Origin: Ochrobactrum quorumnocens | GTDB taxonomy: Bacteria > Pseudomonadota > Alphaproteobacteria > Rhizobiales > Rhizobiaceae | NCBI RefSeq assembly: GCF_002278035.1 | Contig: NZ_CP022605.1 | Span: 124,001-188,000 of the forward strand | Direction: 5' to 3' | DNA: 64,000 bases | Shown here: in pieces, positions 9,286 to 18,149 of the stretch | Position numbering within the stretch: position 1 is the stretch's first letter | How the letters are laid out: every line of letters starts with the position of its first letter | Position numbers and translations under genes: made by a program | Notes under the pieces: model-generated | Seen by the model: the letters and a program-made list of their open reading frames with translations, nothing else | Told to the model about the DNA's origin: nothing | Databases searched by the model: none

Positions 9286-9672
9286 ATGACACTGACCGCA
9301 AATGATCTCAAAGCCTTGTTTGATGCATTTAATAGGCACGACATTGATGGAGTCATGCACTTTTTCGCTGAAGATTGCATCTTCAACGCCGTTGGTGGAC
9401 CGGAAATCTACGGCACTCGTTTCACGGGGCGTCAAGAGATTTCAGCTGCATTCAGCGGGGTCTGGAAATCGATGCCGGATGCTGAGTGGGGCAATCACAG
9501 CCACTTTACTGACGGAGATCGCGGCGTTTCAGAGTGGACCTTCTCCGGCACGGCAGCCGATGGCAGTCGTATTGAAGCAGAGGGCTGTGATCTTTTCACC
9601 ATCCGAGGCGGCAAGATCGTGCGCAAGCAGGCGTTTCGCAAGAACCGCCCGGTTCTACAACCTCGTCAATAA
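9286..9672 (+). CDS. tauX: SnoaL-like protein, probable taurine dehydrogenase small subunit
   Basis: Encodes 128 residues. The ATG at 9286 follows AAAGGA and fits the family length; an upstream in-frame start at 9208 has no ribosome site. It is a SnoaL/NTF2-like cone fold: LFDAFNRHDIDGVMHFFAED, then GRQEISAAFSGVWKSMPDAEW and IRGGKIVRKQAF. Alone this fold gives no function. The position directly before a FAD-dependent amine oxidase and xsc matches the tauXY arrangement described in Rhodobacter, where TauX is the small partner of taurine dehydrogenase. The gap to tauY is 15 bases, so the two are co-translated. Confidence 0.7.
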   Translation: MTLTANDLKALFDAFNRHDIDGVMHFFAEDCIFNAVGGPEIYGTRFTGRQEISAAFSGVWKSMPDAEWGNHSHFTDGDRGVSEWTFSGTAADGSRIEAEGCDLFTIRGGKIVRKQAFRKNRPVLQPRQ

Positions 9673-9687
9673 TACCGGAACAAAGCC

Positions 9688-11088
9688 ATGCAACAGCACG
9701 CCAATTTCATAAAGGCCGAGCGACAGCCCTTCGATCCGGCCTACGATCCTAACCACTCGTCCAGCCCTGGCATTGGTAAAGACTATGCGCCTACCTACTG
9801 GATCGGCACAGCAGGGCCGGCACCAGAGGACGATGGTCCTGTCACGCACGATCTGGATGTCGATGTTGTTATCATTGGCTCGGGTTATACTGGTCTTTCC
9901 TGCGCCATACATCTGGCGCGAGAGCACGGTATCAAGGCCACGGTTCTGGAGGCAAACGGCGTCGCCTGGGGCTGTAGCACCCGCAATGGTGGGCAGGCGC
10001 AGATTTCCGCCGGACGTCTGAAGCGCTCGCAATGGATTGCCCGTTGGGGTGTCGATGTTGCGCGCAAGATGCATTCAGAGGTTGCCGAAGGCTTCGATCT
10101 CTTCCGGGCATTGATTCGGGAGCCGGAGATCGATTGTGAGCCGCAGGATGGCGGTCATCTTTACATTGCTCATCGTGACAAGATGCTGCCGTCGCTTGAA
10201 AGTGAAGTCCACCTGCTGAACAAGACGTTCGGCTATCGGGCTCGCATGGTGTCGCGTAACGAAATCCATAGCGATTTTGTTCGAGACGAAGAAGCACGCG
10301 GCGCATTGTATGAGCCAGACGGTATGGGCATCCATGCCGCGAAGCTGGCTTTCGGATATCTTCGCCTCGCACGACGGCTCGGGGCTAAAGTACATACTTC
10401 CAGTCCAGTGCTCGATTGCACAACCAAAGGGGGGATGCACTATCTTACAACCCCCGGCGGCACGGTTCGTGCACGCGCTGTTTGTATCGCCACTGCCGGT
10501 TATACATCGCCAGGCATGAATGCGCTGACCCGCCATCGGCTGATGCCGATACTGTCAAACTCAATTGTCACCCGACCCTTGACGGACAGCGAACGGGAAC
10601 TGCTCAACTTCAAGACACGCATTCCCCTTACAGACACGCGCACACTGCGCCATTACTTTCGGATGCTTCCGGATAACCGGGTGCAGATCGGCAGTCGCAG
10701 CGCCATCACAGGGCGCGACGCAACCAATCCGAAGCATCTCGATTTGCTGTTGAATGGCCTCTATCGCAAGTTTCCGACCCTTCGCGGTATCAAGGTCGAC
10801 TACTCTTGGTGGGGCTGGGTGGATGTCAGCCACGATATGATGCCTCGAATCTTCCAGCCGGACCCTTCACAAAAGCTGTTTTACGCCATGGGTTATGGCG
10901 GCAACGGCGTCATGTATTCAGCTCAGGCTGGCCGTCGAATGGCTCAGCTGGTCGCGGGCAAAGGAAGCAATCTGCAGCTTCCGATTTTTACCTCTCCTCT
11001 GCCAAGCCATGGTCTGCTGACGCCGTTTCGACGGATAGGGCAGTGGGGAATGTACCGCTGGTACGCGCTGCGCGACGAAATCCTCTAA
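9688..11088 (+). CDS. tauY: FAD-dependent oxidoreductase, probable taurine dehydrogenase large subunit
   Basis: Encodes 466 residues of the DAO/glycine-oxidase fold. The FAD-binding VIIGSGYTGL is at residues 61-70, followed by VLEANGVAWGCSTRNGGQ, the GxS/TxRNGG type seen in gamma-glutamylputrescine-oxidase-like enzymes. The C-terminal FYAMGYGGNGVMYSAQAGRR closes the flavin site. The expected reaction is oxidative deamination of taurine to sulfoacetaldehyde, which is the substrate of Xsc encoded next. No taurine:pyruvate aminotransferase gene is nearby, which supports this route. An oxidase of another amine cannot be excluded from sequence alone. Confidence 0.75.
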   Translation: MQQHANFIKAERQPFDPAYDPNHSSSPGIGKDYAPTYWIGTAGPAPEDDGPVTHDLDVDVVIIGSGYTGLSCAIHLAREHGIKATVLEANGVAWGCSTRNGGQAQISAGRLKRSQWIARWGVDVARKMHSEVAEGFDLFRALIREPEIDCEPQDGGHLYIAHRDKMLPSLESEVHLLNKTFGYRARMVSRNEIHSDFVRDEEARGALYEPDGMGIHAAKLAFGYLRLARRLGAKVHTSSPVLDCTTKGGMHYLTTPGGTVRARAVCIATAGYTSPGMNALTRHRLMPILSNSIVTRPLTDSERELLNFKTRIPLTDTRTLRHYFRMLPDNRVQIGSRSAITGRDATNPKHLDLLLNGLYRKFPTLRGIKVDYSWWGWVDVSHDMMPRIFQPDPSQKLFYAMGYGGNGVMYSAQAGRRMAQLVAGKGSNLQLPIFTSPLPSHGLLTPFRRIGQWGMYRWYALRDEIL

Positions 11089-11124
11089 TCAATTGAAACC
11101 AATCCTTTCAGAAAGGAACTCTCC

Positions 11125-12900
11125 ATGAAAATGACCACCGAGGAAGCCTTCGTCAAAGTTCTCCAGATGCATGGTTTAGAACATGCTTTTGGCATCATCG
11201 GCTCGGCTATGATGCCGGTATCAGATCTTTTTCCAAAGGCTGGCATTAAATTCTGGGACTGCGCTCACGAAACCAATGCCGGCATGATGGCAGATGGCTT
11301 CAGCCGCGCAACAGGCACAATGTCAATTGCCATTGGCCAGAATGGCCCTGGTGTTACTGGCTTTATTACTGCCATCAAGACGGCATACTGGAACCATACC
11401 CCGCTCTTGATGGTGACACCACAGGCAGCCAACAAGACGATTGGTCAGGGCGGTTTCCAGGAAGTTGATCAGATGGCCATGTTCAAGGAGATGGTCTGTT
11501 ACCAGGAAGAGGTACGTGATCCCTCGCGTATCCCTGAAGTGCTGAACCGGGTGATTGAAAAGGCCTTGCGGGGTTGCGCCCCGGCACAGATCAATATTCC
11601 TCGCGATTACTGGACACAGGTAATCGATGTAGATTTACCGGCAATCGTCCGTTTTGAACGTCCGATCGGTGGTCCGCAGGCCATCGAGGAAGCAGCAAAG
11701 CTGTTGTCGGAAGCAAAGTTTCCAGTCATCCTCAACGGTGCTGGTGTTGTTATTGGTGGCGCTATCGGGGAGTCAATGAAACTTGCCGAACAGCTCGACG
11801 CACCGGTCTGCTGCGGCTATCAGCACAATGATGCTTTTCCCGGTAGTCATCGTCTTGCGGTCGGGCCGCTCGGTTACAACGGCTCGAAAGCGGCGATGGA
11901 GCTGATCTCAAAAGCTGACGTAGTGTTGGCGCTTGGTACCCGCCTCAATCCATTCTCGACCTTGCCGGGCTACGGCATAGATTATTGGCCGAAGAACGCT
12001 GCGATCATTCAGGTTGATATCAACGCTGATCGTATTGGGCTGACCAAAAAAGTATCGGTTGGCATCTGCGGTGATGCCAAACAGGTTGCGCGGCAGATTC
12101 TTGAGCAGCTTGCTCCCTCGGCTGGCGATGCGGGTCGTGAGGAACGTAAAGCGGCGATCCATCAAACCCGATCTGCGTGGCAGCAACAGCTCTCCTCAAT
12201 GGACCACGAGGACGATGATGTCGGAACTGAATGGAACGAAGGTGCACGTAAACGCGAACCTGATCGCATGTCACCCCGTCAGGCCTGGCGCGCTATTCAG
12301 GCTGCTCTGCCAAAGGATGCAATCATATCGACCGACATTGGCAATAATTGTGCAATCGGCAACGCCTATCCAACTTTCGAAGTTGGCAGAAAGTATCTTG
12401 CACCGGGCATGTTCGGTCCTTGCGGATACGGGTTTCCGTCGATTGTCGGCGCCAAGATCGGTTGCCCGGATGTCCCGGTAGTAGGCTTTGCAGGTGACGG
12501 TGCCTTCGGGATTTCGATGAATGAAATGGGCTCAATTGGCCGGGAAGGATGGCCCGCAATTACTATGGTGATCTTCCGCAATTACCAATGGGGTGCGGAA
12601 AAGCGCAATACGACACTATGGTATTCGAACAACTTCGTTGGCACCGAACTTAATCCCAATCTCAGCTATGCGAAAATCGCCGAGGGTTGTGGTTTGAAGG
12701 GAGTTTCCGTCTATACGACTACGGCACTCACCGAAGCGCTTTCCACCGCGATCTCAGAGCAGGAAAAGGGCGTGACGACGTTCATAGAAGTCATCCTCAA
12801 TCAGGAACTCGGTGAACCCTTCCGGCGCGACGCTATGAAAAAGCCCGTGCCGGTTGCCGGAATTGACCGCGCGGACATGCGCGTCCAAAAGCGAGCTTAA
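11125..12900 (+). CDS. xsc: Sulfoacetaldehyde acetyltransferase
   Basis: Encodes 591 residues, the normal Xsc length. It is a thiamine-diphosphate enzyme of the acetolactate-synthase fold: the N-terminal domain includes CAHETNAGMMADGFSR with the cofactor-activating Glu, and the C-terminal domain has GDG at residues 457-459 with AFGISMNEMG, the ThDP/Mg site. It cleaves sulfoacetaldehyde with phosphate to sulfite and acetyl phosphate in the cytosol. AGAAAGGA before the ATG is the ribosome site. Position between tauY and pta gives the full taurine route. The sulfite made needs export or oxidation, and no gene for that is seen here. Confidence 0.92.
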   Translation: MKMTTEEAFVKVLQMHGLEHAFGIIGSAMMPVSDLFPKAGIKFWDCAHETNAGMMADGFSRATGTMSIAIGQNGPGVTGFITAIKTAYWNHTPLLMVTPQAANKTIGQGGFQEVDQMAMFKEMVCYQEEVRDPSRIPEVLNRVIEKALRGCAPAQINIPRDYWTQVIDVDLPAIVRFERPIGGPQAIEEAAKLLSEAKFPVILNGAGVVIGGAIGESMKLAEQLDAPVCCGYQHNDAFPGSHRLAVGPLGYNGSKAAMELISKADVVLALGTRLNPFSTLPGYGIDYWPKNAAIIQVDINADRIGLTKKVSVGICGDAKQVARQILEQLAPSAGDAGREERKAAIHQTRSAWQQQLSSMDHEDDDVGTEWNEGARKREPDRMSPRQAWRAIQAALPKDAIISTDIGNNCAIGNAYPTFEVGRKYLAPGMFGPCGYGFPSIVGAKIGCPDVPVVGFAGDGAFGISMNEMGSIGREGWPAITMVIFRNYQWGAEKRNTTLWYSNNFVGTELNPNLSYAKIAEGCGLKGVSVYTTTALTEALSTAISEQEKGVTTFIEVILNQELGEPFRRDAMKKPVPVAGIDRADMRVQKRA

Positions 12901-12920
12901 TCCAGATTGATTACCAAGCG

Positions 12921-12944
12921 CCTGCCCGGGCTACCCCGGGCGGG
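12921..12944 (+). terminator. GC-rich hairpin between xsc and pta
   Basis: CCTGCCCGGG (12921-12930) faces CCCGGGCGGG (12935-12944) with one mismatch and a 4-base loop. No T-run follows, so it may attenuate or protect the message rather than stop it. Confidence 0.4.
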
Positions 12945-13039
12945 AGCGGCGGGGTGATCTGAATGACCTCGCGACCTTCGCTACCGTGGCATTACCGCAA
13001 CTTTATCCTTGTCAGCATTCACTATCTGGGGCTCGCCTG

Positions 13040-14041
13040 ATGAAACCGCTTGATCATATCATCGAAACTGCCAAAGCATCGCCGCGCCGGATAGTGCTTG
13101 CCGAGGGAGAGGACTCGCGCATTATTGAGGGGGCGATCCGCGCCACGCGGGAGGGGGTCGCTGAGATCATTCTTGTTGGTAATCGCTCGACTATCGAGGT
13201 AAGCCTTGCTGCGGCAGGGGCGATACCCGAAGACTTCCAGATTGAGGACCCTATCTCGTCCGAATTAGCCCCGGGATTAGCTAAGGCCTATCATGTTCTT
13301 CGCGCGGGTAAGGGTGTTGATGAAGAAGCAGCCACTATGGCACTGCGTTCCCCGCTTGTTTTTGCGGCTATGATGGTGCGCGAGGGTGAAGCAGACGGGA
13401 CTGTGGGTGGAGCGGTAGCGACAACTGCCGACACAGTACGCGCCGCACTGCAAACAATTGGTCGAGCGCCCGGCACGGGCCTTGTATCGAGCTTCTTTCT
13501 GATGATGCTGTGCGCGCCGCACCATGCCAAAAAAGGCATCTTCGTTTTCGCCGATTGTGGTCTTGTGGTCGAACCCGATGCGGCTAGTCTCGCCGATATC
13601 GCTGTGAGCTCGGCTCGTTCCTTTGAAACCCTCGCTGGCAAGCCGCCAAAAGTGGCCATGCTTTCCTTCTCAACGGCTGGCAGCGCTGTGCATGAAAAGG
13701 TTTCCAAGGTGGTGGAGGCAACCCGGCTCGCCCATGTTGCCGTGCCCGAACTCATGATCGACGGTGAATTGCAATTCGATAGCGCCTTCGTTGAAGCTAT
13801 TAGCGACGCCAAGGCACCTCAATCGGTGTTGCACGGCGGGGCTAACGTCTTTGTATTTCCCAATCTTGATGCGGCAAATATTGGCTACAAGATCGCCCAG
13901 CGTATCGGTGGCGCGACGGCTATCGGGCCTGTCATGCAGGGTCTCGCTAAACCCGCCAATGACCTGTCCCGTGGTTGCAGCGCTGATGATGTGTTCCACA
14001 TGATTGCCATCACTGTGGTCCAGGCTGGCTATATTAGTTAG
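13040..14041 (+). CDS. pta: Phosphate acetyltransferase
   Basis: Encodes 333 residues, the length of the short single-domain Pta. The ATG at 13040 (MKPLDHIIETAKASPRRIVL) is preceded by GGGG in a weak ribosome site; the upstream in-frame ATG at 12986 adds a non-homologous leader. AEGEDSRIIEGAIRATREG and later TADTVRAALQTIGRAPGT are typical of the phosphotransacetylase fold, and FADCGLVVEPDA is part of the active site. It converts the acetyl phosphate released by Xsc to acetyl-CoA. It closes the taurine cluster. Confidence 0.88.
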   Translation: MKPLDHIIETAKASPRRIVLAEGEDSRIIEGAIRATREGVAEIILVGNRSTIEVSLAAAGAIPEDFQIEDPISSELAPGLAKAYHVLRAGKGVDEEAATMALRSPLVFAAMMVREGEADGTVGGAVATTADTVRAALQTIGRAPGTGLVSSFFLMMLCAPHHAKKGIFVFADCGLVVEPDAASLADIAVSSARSFETLAGKPPKVAMLSFSTAGSAVHEKVSKVVEATRLAHVAVPELMIDGELQFDSAFVEAISDAKAPQSVLHGGANVFVFPNLDAANIGYKIAQRIGGATAIGPVMQGLAKPANDLSRGCSADDVFHMIAITVVQAGYIS

Positions 14042-14164
14042 AAGTCTTCACGGTTTTCGATAGGTGATGCGGATTTTTTGCAATTGGCCGGAACCTATTT
14101 CTATTGTCTTTTTCAAACTAAGCACTACCCTCCATCCTTGTCTGATTGTGACGCGGAGGGCAGC

Positions 14165-14248
14165 ATGCAGTGGCTTCAGTCGATACTTCAGCGGGCTCCT
14201 GGAAAAGTTTTTGGAAAAGCTATCCCAAGTGCATCATGCCGTTGGTGA
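14165..14248 (+). other. Short ORF with strong ribosome site, probably the start of a gene cut by the IS30 insertion
   Basis: CGGAGGGCAGC precedes an ATG at 14165. The frame reads MQWLQSILQRAPGKVFGKAI and stops at 14248, about where the IS30-type element should end. The good ribosome site suggests a real gene start that lost its body. I do not recognise the protein; in other taurine clusters a sulfite exporter can stand here, but this fragment is too short to compare. Confidence 0.3.
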
Positions 14249-14258
14249 GGCTATCTGA

Positions 14259-15260
14259 TTATGCTGCTTCCTGCAAAAGGGAGGCGAACACTTCAGCGGG
14301 TGTCTTGAATCCAAGACACTTGCGCGGGGTTGCGTTGAGATCATGGGCGAGGGCAGTCAACTGCGCCTGGTTGACCTGCGTCAGGTCAGTGTTGCTGGGC
14401 AAATAACGTCGAATGCGCTTGTTGATGTTCTCAATAGCACCTTTTTGCCATGGCGAGTTTGGATCGCAAAACCAGCTTCTGGCCCCCATTCCATCCTCCA
14501 AAGCCCTATACCCCATAAACTCGGAACCGCGATCAAAGGTAAAACTGCGGCGTGCGTGATAAGGCAGTGTAGCAAAGGCCTGAATGATTTTGTTCATGAT
14601 AGGCTTTGAGTGCCGACTGTTGTTTTTGATGATGACGCAATAACGACTTTTGCGTTCAACAAGCGTCATGACATTGGCTTCTCCCAGGTCACGATCAAAG
14701 ATAATCAAATCACCTTCCCAGTTGCCGAATTGCAGACGATTGCCAATAAAATCAGGGCGTTGATGAATGCGAAACGCTTCTGGAATACGGGAACTGCGCG
14801 ATCGTCTGGTGCCGCGTGGGCAGCGTTTTGTTCGCATCTCGGCAAGGTGTTCAAACAGCTTCAGCCCATATTCTTCCTTTGAGTAAATGAAGCGATAAAT
14901 CGTTTCCGCACACAGTCGTATCGCGCTCAGACCATGGCGAACCAGTCGGCCGCAGATCTGCTCTGGCGACCAATGGGCTTCCAATTGTTCAATGACAAAC
15001 TTGCGCAGCTCTGGGTAACGTCTGAGCTTGCGCAACCGTGTTCTGCGGTCTTTGCTGATATTGTCGGCAACAACGCTGTGATAGCCATTATAGTCTGGTA
15101 TCTCAGTGTCCCGAAAGCTGTTACGCTTGATCTCGCGATAGATCGTCGAGCGATGACGACCCATCAGCCGCGCAATGTCGCCGAGAGGGACTTTGAGCTG
15201 TTTAAGTTCGAAAAGACGGCGACGTTCACGCAAAGTGATCTGTGAATAGCAATTCGACAT
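14259..15260 (-). CDS. IS30-family transposase
   Basis: Encodes 333 residues, full length for IS30. The N-terminal helix-turn-helix is ITLRERRRLFELKQLKVPLG with MGRHRSTIYREIKRN, and the DDE core has LIIFDRDLGEANVMTLVERK (first Asp region), SFTFDRGSEFMGY (second Asp) and SPWQKGAIENINKRIRRYLP (Glu). No stop or frameshift is visible, so it may be active. The ends of the element are not resolved: TGAGGCTATC near 14246 and TGAGGTTAGC (minus strand, near 15285) are weak candidates for the terminal repeats. It lies between pta and an ISNCY-type element. Confidence 0.85.
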   Translation of the reverse strand: MSNCYSQITLRERRRLFELKQLKVPLGDIARLMGRHRSTIYREIKRNSFRDTEIPDYNGYHSVVADNISKDRRTRLRKLRRYPELRKFVIEQLEAHWSPEQICGRLVRHGLSAIRLCAETIYRFIYSKEEYGLKLFEHLAEMRTKRCPRGTRRSRSSRIPEAFRIHQRPDFIGNRLQFGNWEGDLIIFDRDLGEANVMTLVERKSRYCVIIKNNSRHSKPIMNKIIQAFATLPYHARRSFTFDRGSEFMGYRALEDGMGARSWFCDPNSPWQKGAIENINKRIRRYLPSNTDLTQVNQAQLTALAHDLNATPRKCLGFKTPAEVFASLLQEAA

Positions 15261-15415
15261 CCAATTTCCTCCATGGCTAACCTCATGAATTCATTGACAT
15301 GTTGCAGTTTAAAATAGAATGTACCCCCCTACATGTCGTGTCAAAGCTGATTAGAGATGCGACACCGGTGGCCAGATAGAAATGCGACACTTCTTGATGA
15401 AGGACGCAGCGCCAA

Positions 15416-15463
15416 GCCCCCGATCTGACCGGCTGGTCAGGGTTGCAAGGGCAGATCGGGGGC
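15416..15463 (-). terminator. Hairpin inside the insertion sequence
   Basis: GCCCCCGATCTG (15416-15427) pairs perfectly with CAGATCGGGGGC (15452-15463). It lies downstream of the passenger ORF that ends at 15489 and probably terminates the element's minus-strand transcript. Confidence 0.6.
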
Positions 15464-15488
15464 GGATAAGGGAACGCCTCTTCGGGCT

Positions 15489-15797
15489 TTAGCTTTCCTC
15501 CGAGATCACCGCCTCAGCGGTGCTCAAATGAGAGCGTTGGATATGGAGCCATTGTTCCGGGAACGGCTGGTAATCCTCAGAATGCTCCGTCTTGTATTCG
15601 CCCCACCCTTGATATTTCCAATATCTGGTCATCACGTCAAAATGGCTGTGCCCACTCAAAGTCCCGACGCGAATTGCCCCTTCGTTGAGAAGTGATCGAA
15701 ATCCGTCCCCCATAGGGCCAGCTTGGCAAAGCCCAGGGAGCATTTGGCCATCAGGTTCGGGATCAAGCCATAACTCAAAGATTAGCTCTTCTTTCAT
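15489..15797 (-). CDS. Small passenger protein of the insertion sequence, function unknown
   Basis: Encodes 102 residues (MKEELIFELWLDPEPDGQ at the start). It is read in the same direction as the transposase and begins 60 bases after it, inside the target repeats, so it travels with the element. It is acidic, tryptophan- and tyrosine-rich near the middle (RYWKYQGWGEYKTEH) and ends with LHIQRSHLSTAEA. I recall similar small hypothetical proteins in Rhizobiales but no function. No membrane segment or signal is visible. It could be a chromosomal gene captured by the element. Confidence 0.55.
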   Translation of the reverse strand: MKEELIFELWLDPEPDGQMLPGLCQAGPMGDGFRSLLNEGAIRVGTLSGHSHFDVMTRYWKYQGWGEYKTEHSEDYQPFPEQWLHIQRSHLSTAEAVISEES

Positions 15798-15857
15798 GGA
15801 GTGAGTATACGAAAAATGTTCGGGCTCTCCAGTATATAATGCCCGCGTTGGTCAACC

Positions 15858-17279
15858 TCATTTCCCAGCTTCTATTCGCGCCAGCGCCTTCTCACGTCTG
15901 GCAATGACCTCCGGATCGTTCATGAAATCGGTCCTGCGTCCCGGCTTGCGCCCACGTTTCTGATAACCATTACCGACGCTGCCATCGCGTATGCCAAACA
16001 TATGGTTTGTCTGACCTGTTCGGCGCGGGCCGCTCCGTTTCTCTTCGCGTCCAGCTTGCATCTCGGCGACAATTGACAGCATGTCGTCCAGCCGCTTGTT
16101 ATCGACAACCTCCGCACGATGCACCGAGCGCAACGTGTCGAAGGTTCTGTAGGGCAGGGAAAAGCTCTCGTGCATGATCTCGAGCCGGCCGTCCGGATAA
16201 TCGCAGACGATCACCTTCTGGCCCGCCAATGGCCTGGAAATCTCGGTCGGGTCGAGAATGAACAGCACCTTGTCGTAGCGCAGCGTCAATGACTGCGAAA
16301 GGGTGCGGACTTCCTTGCGGCACATGGCGCCATCAAGGTTCTCATGCTCGGCCAGTGGCCGGTGCATGTCCTTCGGATTGCGTGGTTGCTTGCCGAAGCG
16401 AGTGTTGAAATCCATAATGAACTCAGTGGCATAGGCATTGGCGGCCTCGATCGTGTCGATGCCGCGCAGCCGCATCTCCTTGACCAGCCGATCCTGCAGC
16501 GTCTGGTTGGCACGTTCCACACGGCCTTTGGCCTGTGGGGTGTTGGCACAGATGATGTCGATGTTCAGCTCGTAAAGCGCCCGGCCGAACTGCGTCAGAC
16601 CGCTCGTCCGGTCTTTCTTCGACGCATGGAGCGAGCGGAAAACGCCGTGCTTGTCGCTATAGAAAGCCAGCGGCTTGCCCCATTGCTGCAGATAAGCCTT
16701 CGTCGCATGCAGATAGTCGAACGTATTTTCCGATCCGGCAAAGCGAAGATGCAAGAGCTTGCCGGTGGCGTCATCGATGTAGACGAGCAGGGCGCATTTG
16801 GGGCCGCGGTTCTCGAACCACCAGTGATGCGAGCCGTCGATCTGCACCAGTTCGCCAAAGCAGTCGCGCCGGCCGCGTGGCTGGAAAACCCGTTTCTTGC
16901 GTTCCCGGCGCGAGATCCAGATGCCGGCCTCGGTCATCCATTGCCGCAGCGTCTCCTTGGCAACAGAGATCCGGTGCAGTTCGATCAGCTTCTCGCGCGC
17001 CAGCGTCGGACCGAAATCCAGATAGCGTTCGCGGATCAGGTCCAGCGCCGTATTACGGAAATCCTCGCTGTGACGCCGGTTGCTCGGACGCGATCGCTTC
17101 TTGGAAACGAGGCCAGCTGGACCATCCCGGTCATAGGCTTGCAGCAGCCTGTGAACCTGACTTCGACTGAGGCCAAGCAGCTCAGCCGCCTGGACAACAC
17201 TCAGGCGTAGATCACGGATCTTCTGGACGACTTCGAGGCGATGCAATTCTTTCTGCGACATGGTGATCAAACAGGGCAT
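15858..17279 (-). CDS. ISNCY-family transposase
   Basis: Encodes 473 residues. An N-terminal helix-turn-helix (LRLSVVQAAELLGLSRSQVH) is followed by a second helix set (GLVSKKRSRPSN) and an integrase core: ELVQIDGSHHWWFENRG (first Asp), YSDKHGVFR (second Asp) and NTPQAKGRVERANQTLQDR (Glu). The C-terminal tail is basic (KRGRKPGRRTDF). This is the rve-type layout of ISNCY transposases. An alternative start at 17261 (MSQKEL) would shorten it by six residues. All three catalytic positions are present, so it may be functional. Confidence 0.85.
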   Translation of the reverse strand: MPCLITMSQKELHRLEVVQKIRDLRLSVVQAAELLGLSRSQVHRLLQAYDRDGPAGLVSKKRSRPSNRRHSEDFRNTALDLIRERYLDFGPTLAREKLIELHRISVAKETLRQWMTEAGIWISRRERKKRVFQPRGRRDCFGELVQIDGSHHWWFENRGPKCALLVYIDDATGKLLHLRFAGSENTFDYLHATKAYLQQWGKPLAFYSDKHGVFRSLHASKKDRTSGLTQFGRALYELNIDIICANTPQAKGRVERANQTLQDRLVKEMRLRGIDTIEAANAYATEFIMDFNTRFGKQPRNPKDMHRPLAEHENLDGAMCRKEVRTLSQSLTLRYDKVLFILDPTEISRPLAGQKVIVCDYPDGRLEIMHESFSLPYRTFDTLRSVHRAEVVDNKRLDDMLSIVAEMQAGREEKRSGPRRTGQTNHMFGIRDGSVGNGYQKRGRKPGRRTDFMNDPEVIARREKALARIEAGK

Positions 17280-17624
17280 GACGACTCCAACCGCTCATGG
17301 TCTCAACCAGACTGAAGATCGTCATCCTTGCCTCCAACGTTGACATTGACCAGCACCTCAAGAGGCGACACGTCGCATCTCTAACTGGCCCAACTGTCGC
17401 ATTACTAAATAGCCCCTACACATCCGGATCGCGTAATCTATCTTATGGAACCAGCTATCAAATGACGACTACTCGAACGGGACAAGGCGCACATGACAGA
17501 TGTGCGCACGTAAATTGTCCCAAATTTGCCATGCGAGACATCAGAAAGCCTACTTAGATTTCACATAATAGGCTCTGCTCTATCAGAGGTTACACTTAGA
17601 TCGTACATACTGCTTACTATGCTT

Positions 17625-18149
17625 CTAATTATCGAATTTCGCGAGCATCGTTCTCAGCTTTTCATTTTCAGACCGCAATTTTGCAATCATCAAGTTCTTC
17701 AAATGGATATTTTCAGCATGGAGCGATTGTAGAACGGTCGCATCTGGACGAGAAGCACTTGAAAGTAATGGTAAGTCAACGCGCTGTGGGCGCGCGATCT
17801 TTTTCACCCCTCGGTTGCCGGAAGGATTCTTCTGAGAACGCAGATTTAAAGGCCTGTTTGGCTTATCAACATGATCAACCGGCTTCTCATCATCTGCACT
17901 TAAACTCTCAGTCGAAGCTGTTTGTTCTAATTCCAAATCGACTGGTTCTTCTGTTTTCACCTGATCAACACTTAGAGAACTACTGGACTCCTTGTCCACG
18001 TTTTGAGCCTCGGAGGCTCCAAGTTCGCTATCATCTTGAATCTGACGTGCAATGGATTTGAGATCTAAATTCCCCCACATAGAATTCGAATTCGTTCGAG
18101 CGCGTCGCCCCTTGTACTCGACAATCACGTTTCGAGTTGGGTGTTTCAT
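17625..18149 (-). CDS. SyrB-related protein with N-terminal conserved block and leucine-zipper tail
   Basis: Encodes 174 residues. The N-terminus (VEYKGRRARTNSNSMWGNLD then LKSIARQ) is a block I remember from small Rhizobiales proteins found near mobile DNA. The middle is acidic and low in complexity (ELGASEAQNVDKESSSSL). The C-terminus has a short coiled coil, LHAENIHLKNLMIAKLRSEN followed by EKLRTMLAKFDN. The divergent neighbour ends in nearly the same motif (LRNENAELRKRLGL), so the pair may form heterodimers or read the same operator. Function is not known; a regulatory role is an inference. Confidence 0.65.
   Translation of the reverse strand: MKHPTRNVIVEYKGRRARTNSNSMWGNLDLKSIARQIQDDSELGASEAQNVDKESSSSLSVDQVKTEEPVDLELEQTASTESLSADDEKPVDHVDKPNRPLNLRSQKNPSGNRGVKKIARPQRVDLPLLSSASRPDATVLQSLHAENIHLKNLMIAKLRSENEKLRTMLAKFDN

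Larger units (their letters stand above)
15334..17412 (-). mobile_element. ISNCY-type insertion sequence with passenger gene
   Basis: The direct repeat CCCCTACA occurs at 15326-15333 and 17413-17420, just outside the interval, and looks like an 8-bp target duplication. Inside both ends are repeated short sites in inverted orientation: TTAGAGATGCGAC (15351) against GTCGCATCTCTAA (17372), and AGAAATGCGACA (15378) against TGTCGCATTACT (17395). These are likely transposase binding sites. The outer end may instead lie at 15347, where CTGATTAGAGATGCGACA matches the other end at 14 of 18 positions. It carries the transposase, a 102-residue passenger and a strong terminator. Confidence 0.7.

Noticed and set aside
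8860..9435. 191-codon minus-strand frame across tauC and tauX
   Set aside because: Antisense to conserved genes; no coding features.
13291..13812. 173-codon minus-strand frame in pta
   Set aside because: Ser/Ala-rich antisense frame caused by high GC in the third codon position of pta.
14200..15330. Exact ends and target duplication of the IS30-type element
   Set aside because: Only weak inverted similarity (TGAGGYTA) was found and no convincing direct repeat, so no boundaries are claimed.
16344..17210. 288-codon plus-strand open frame within the ISNCY transposase
   Set aside because: It is the complement of a gene with clear catalytic motifs and has no family-like features.
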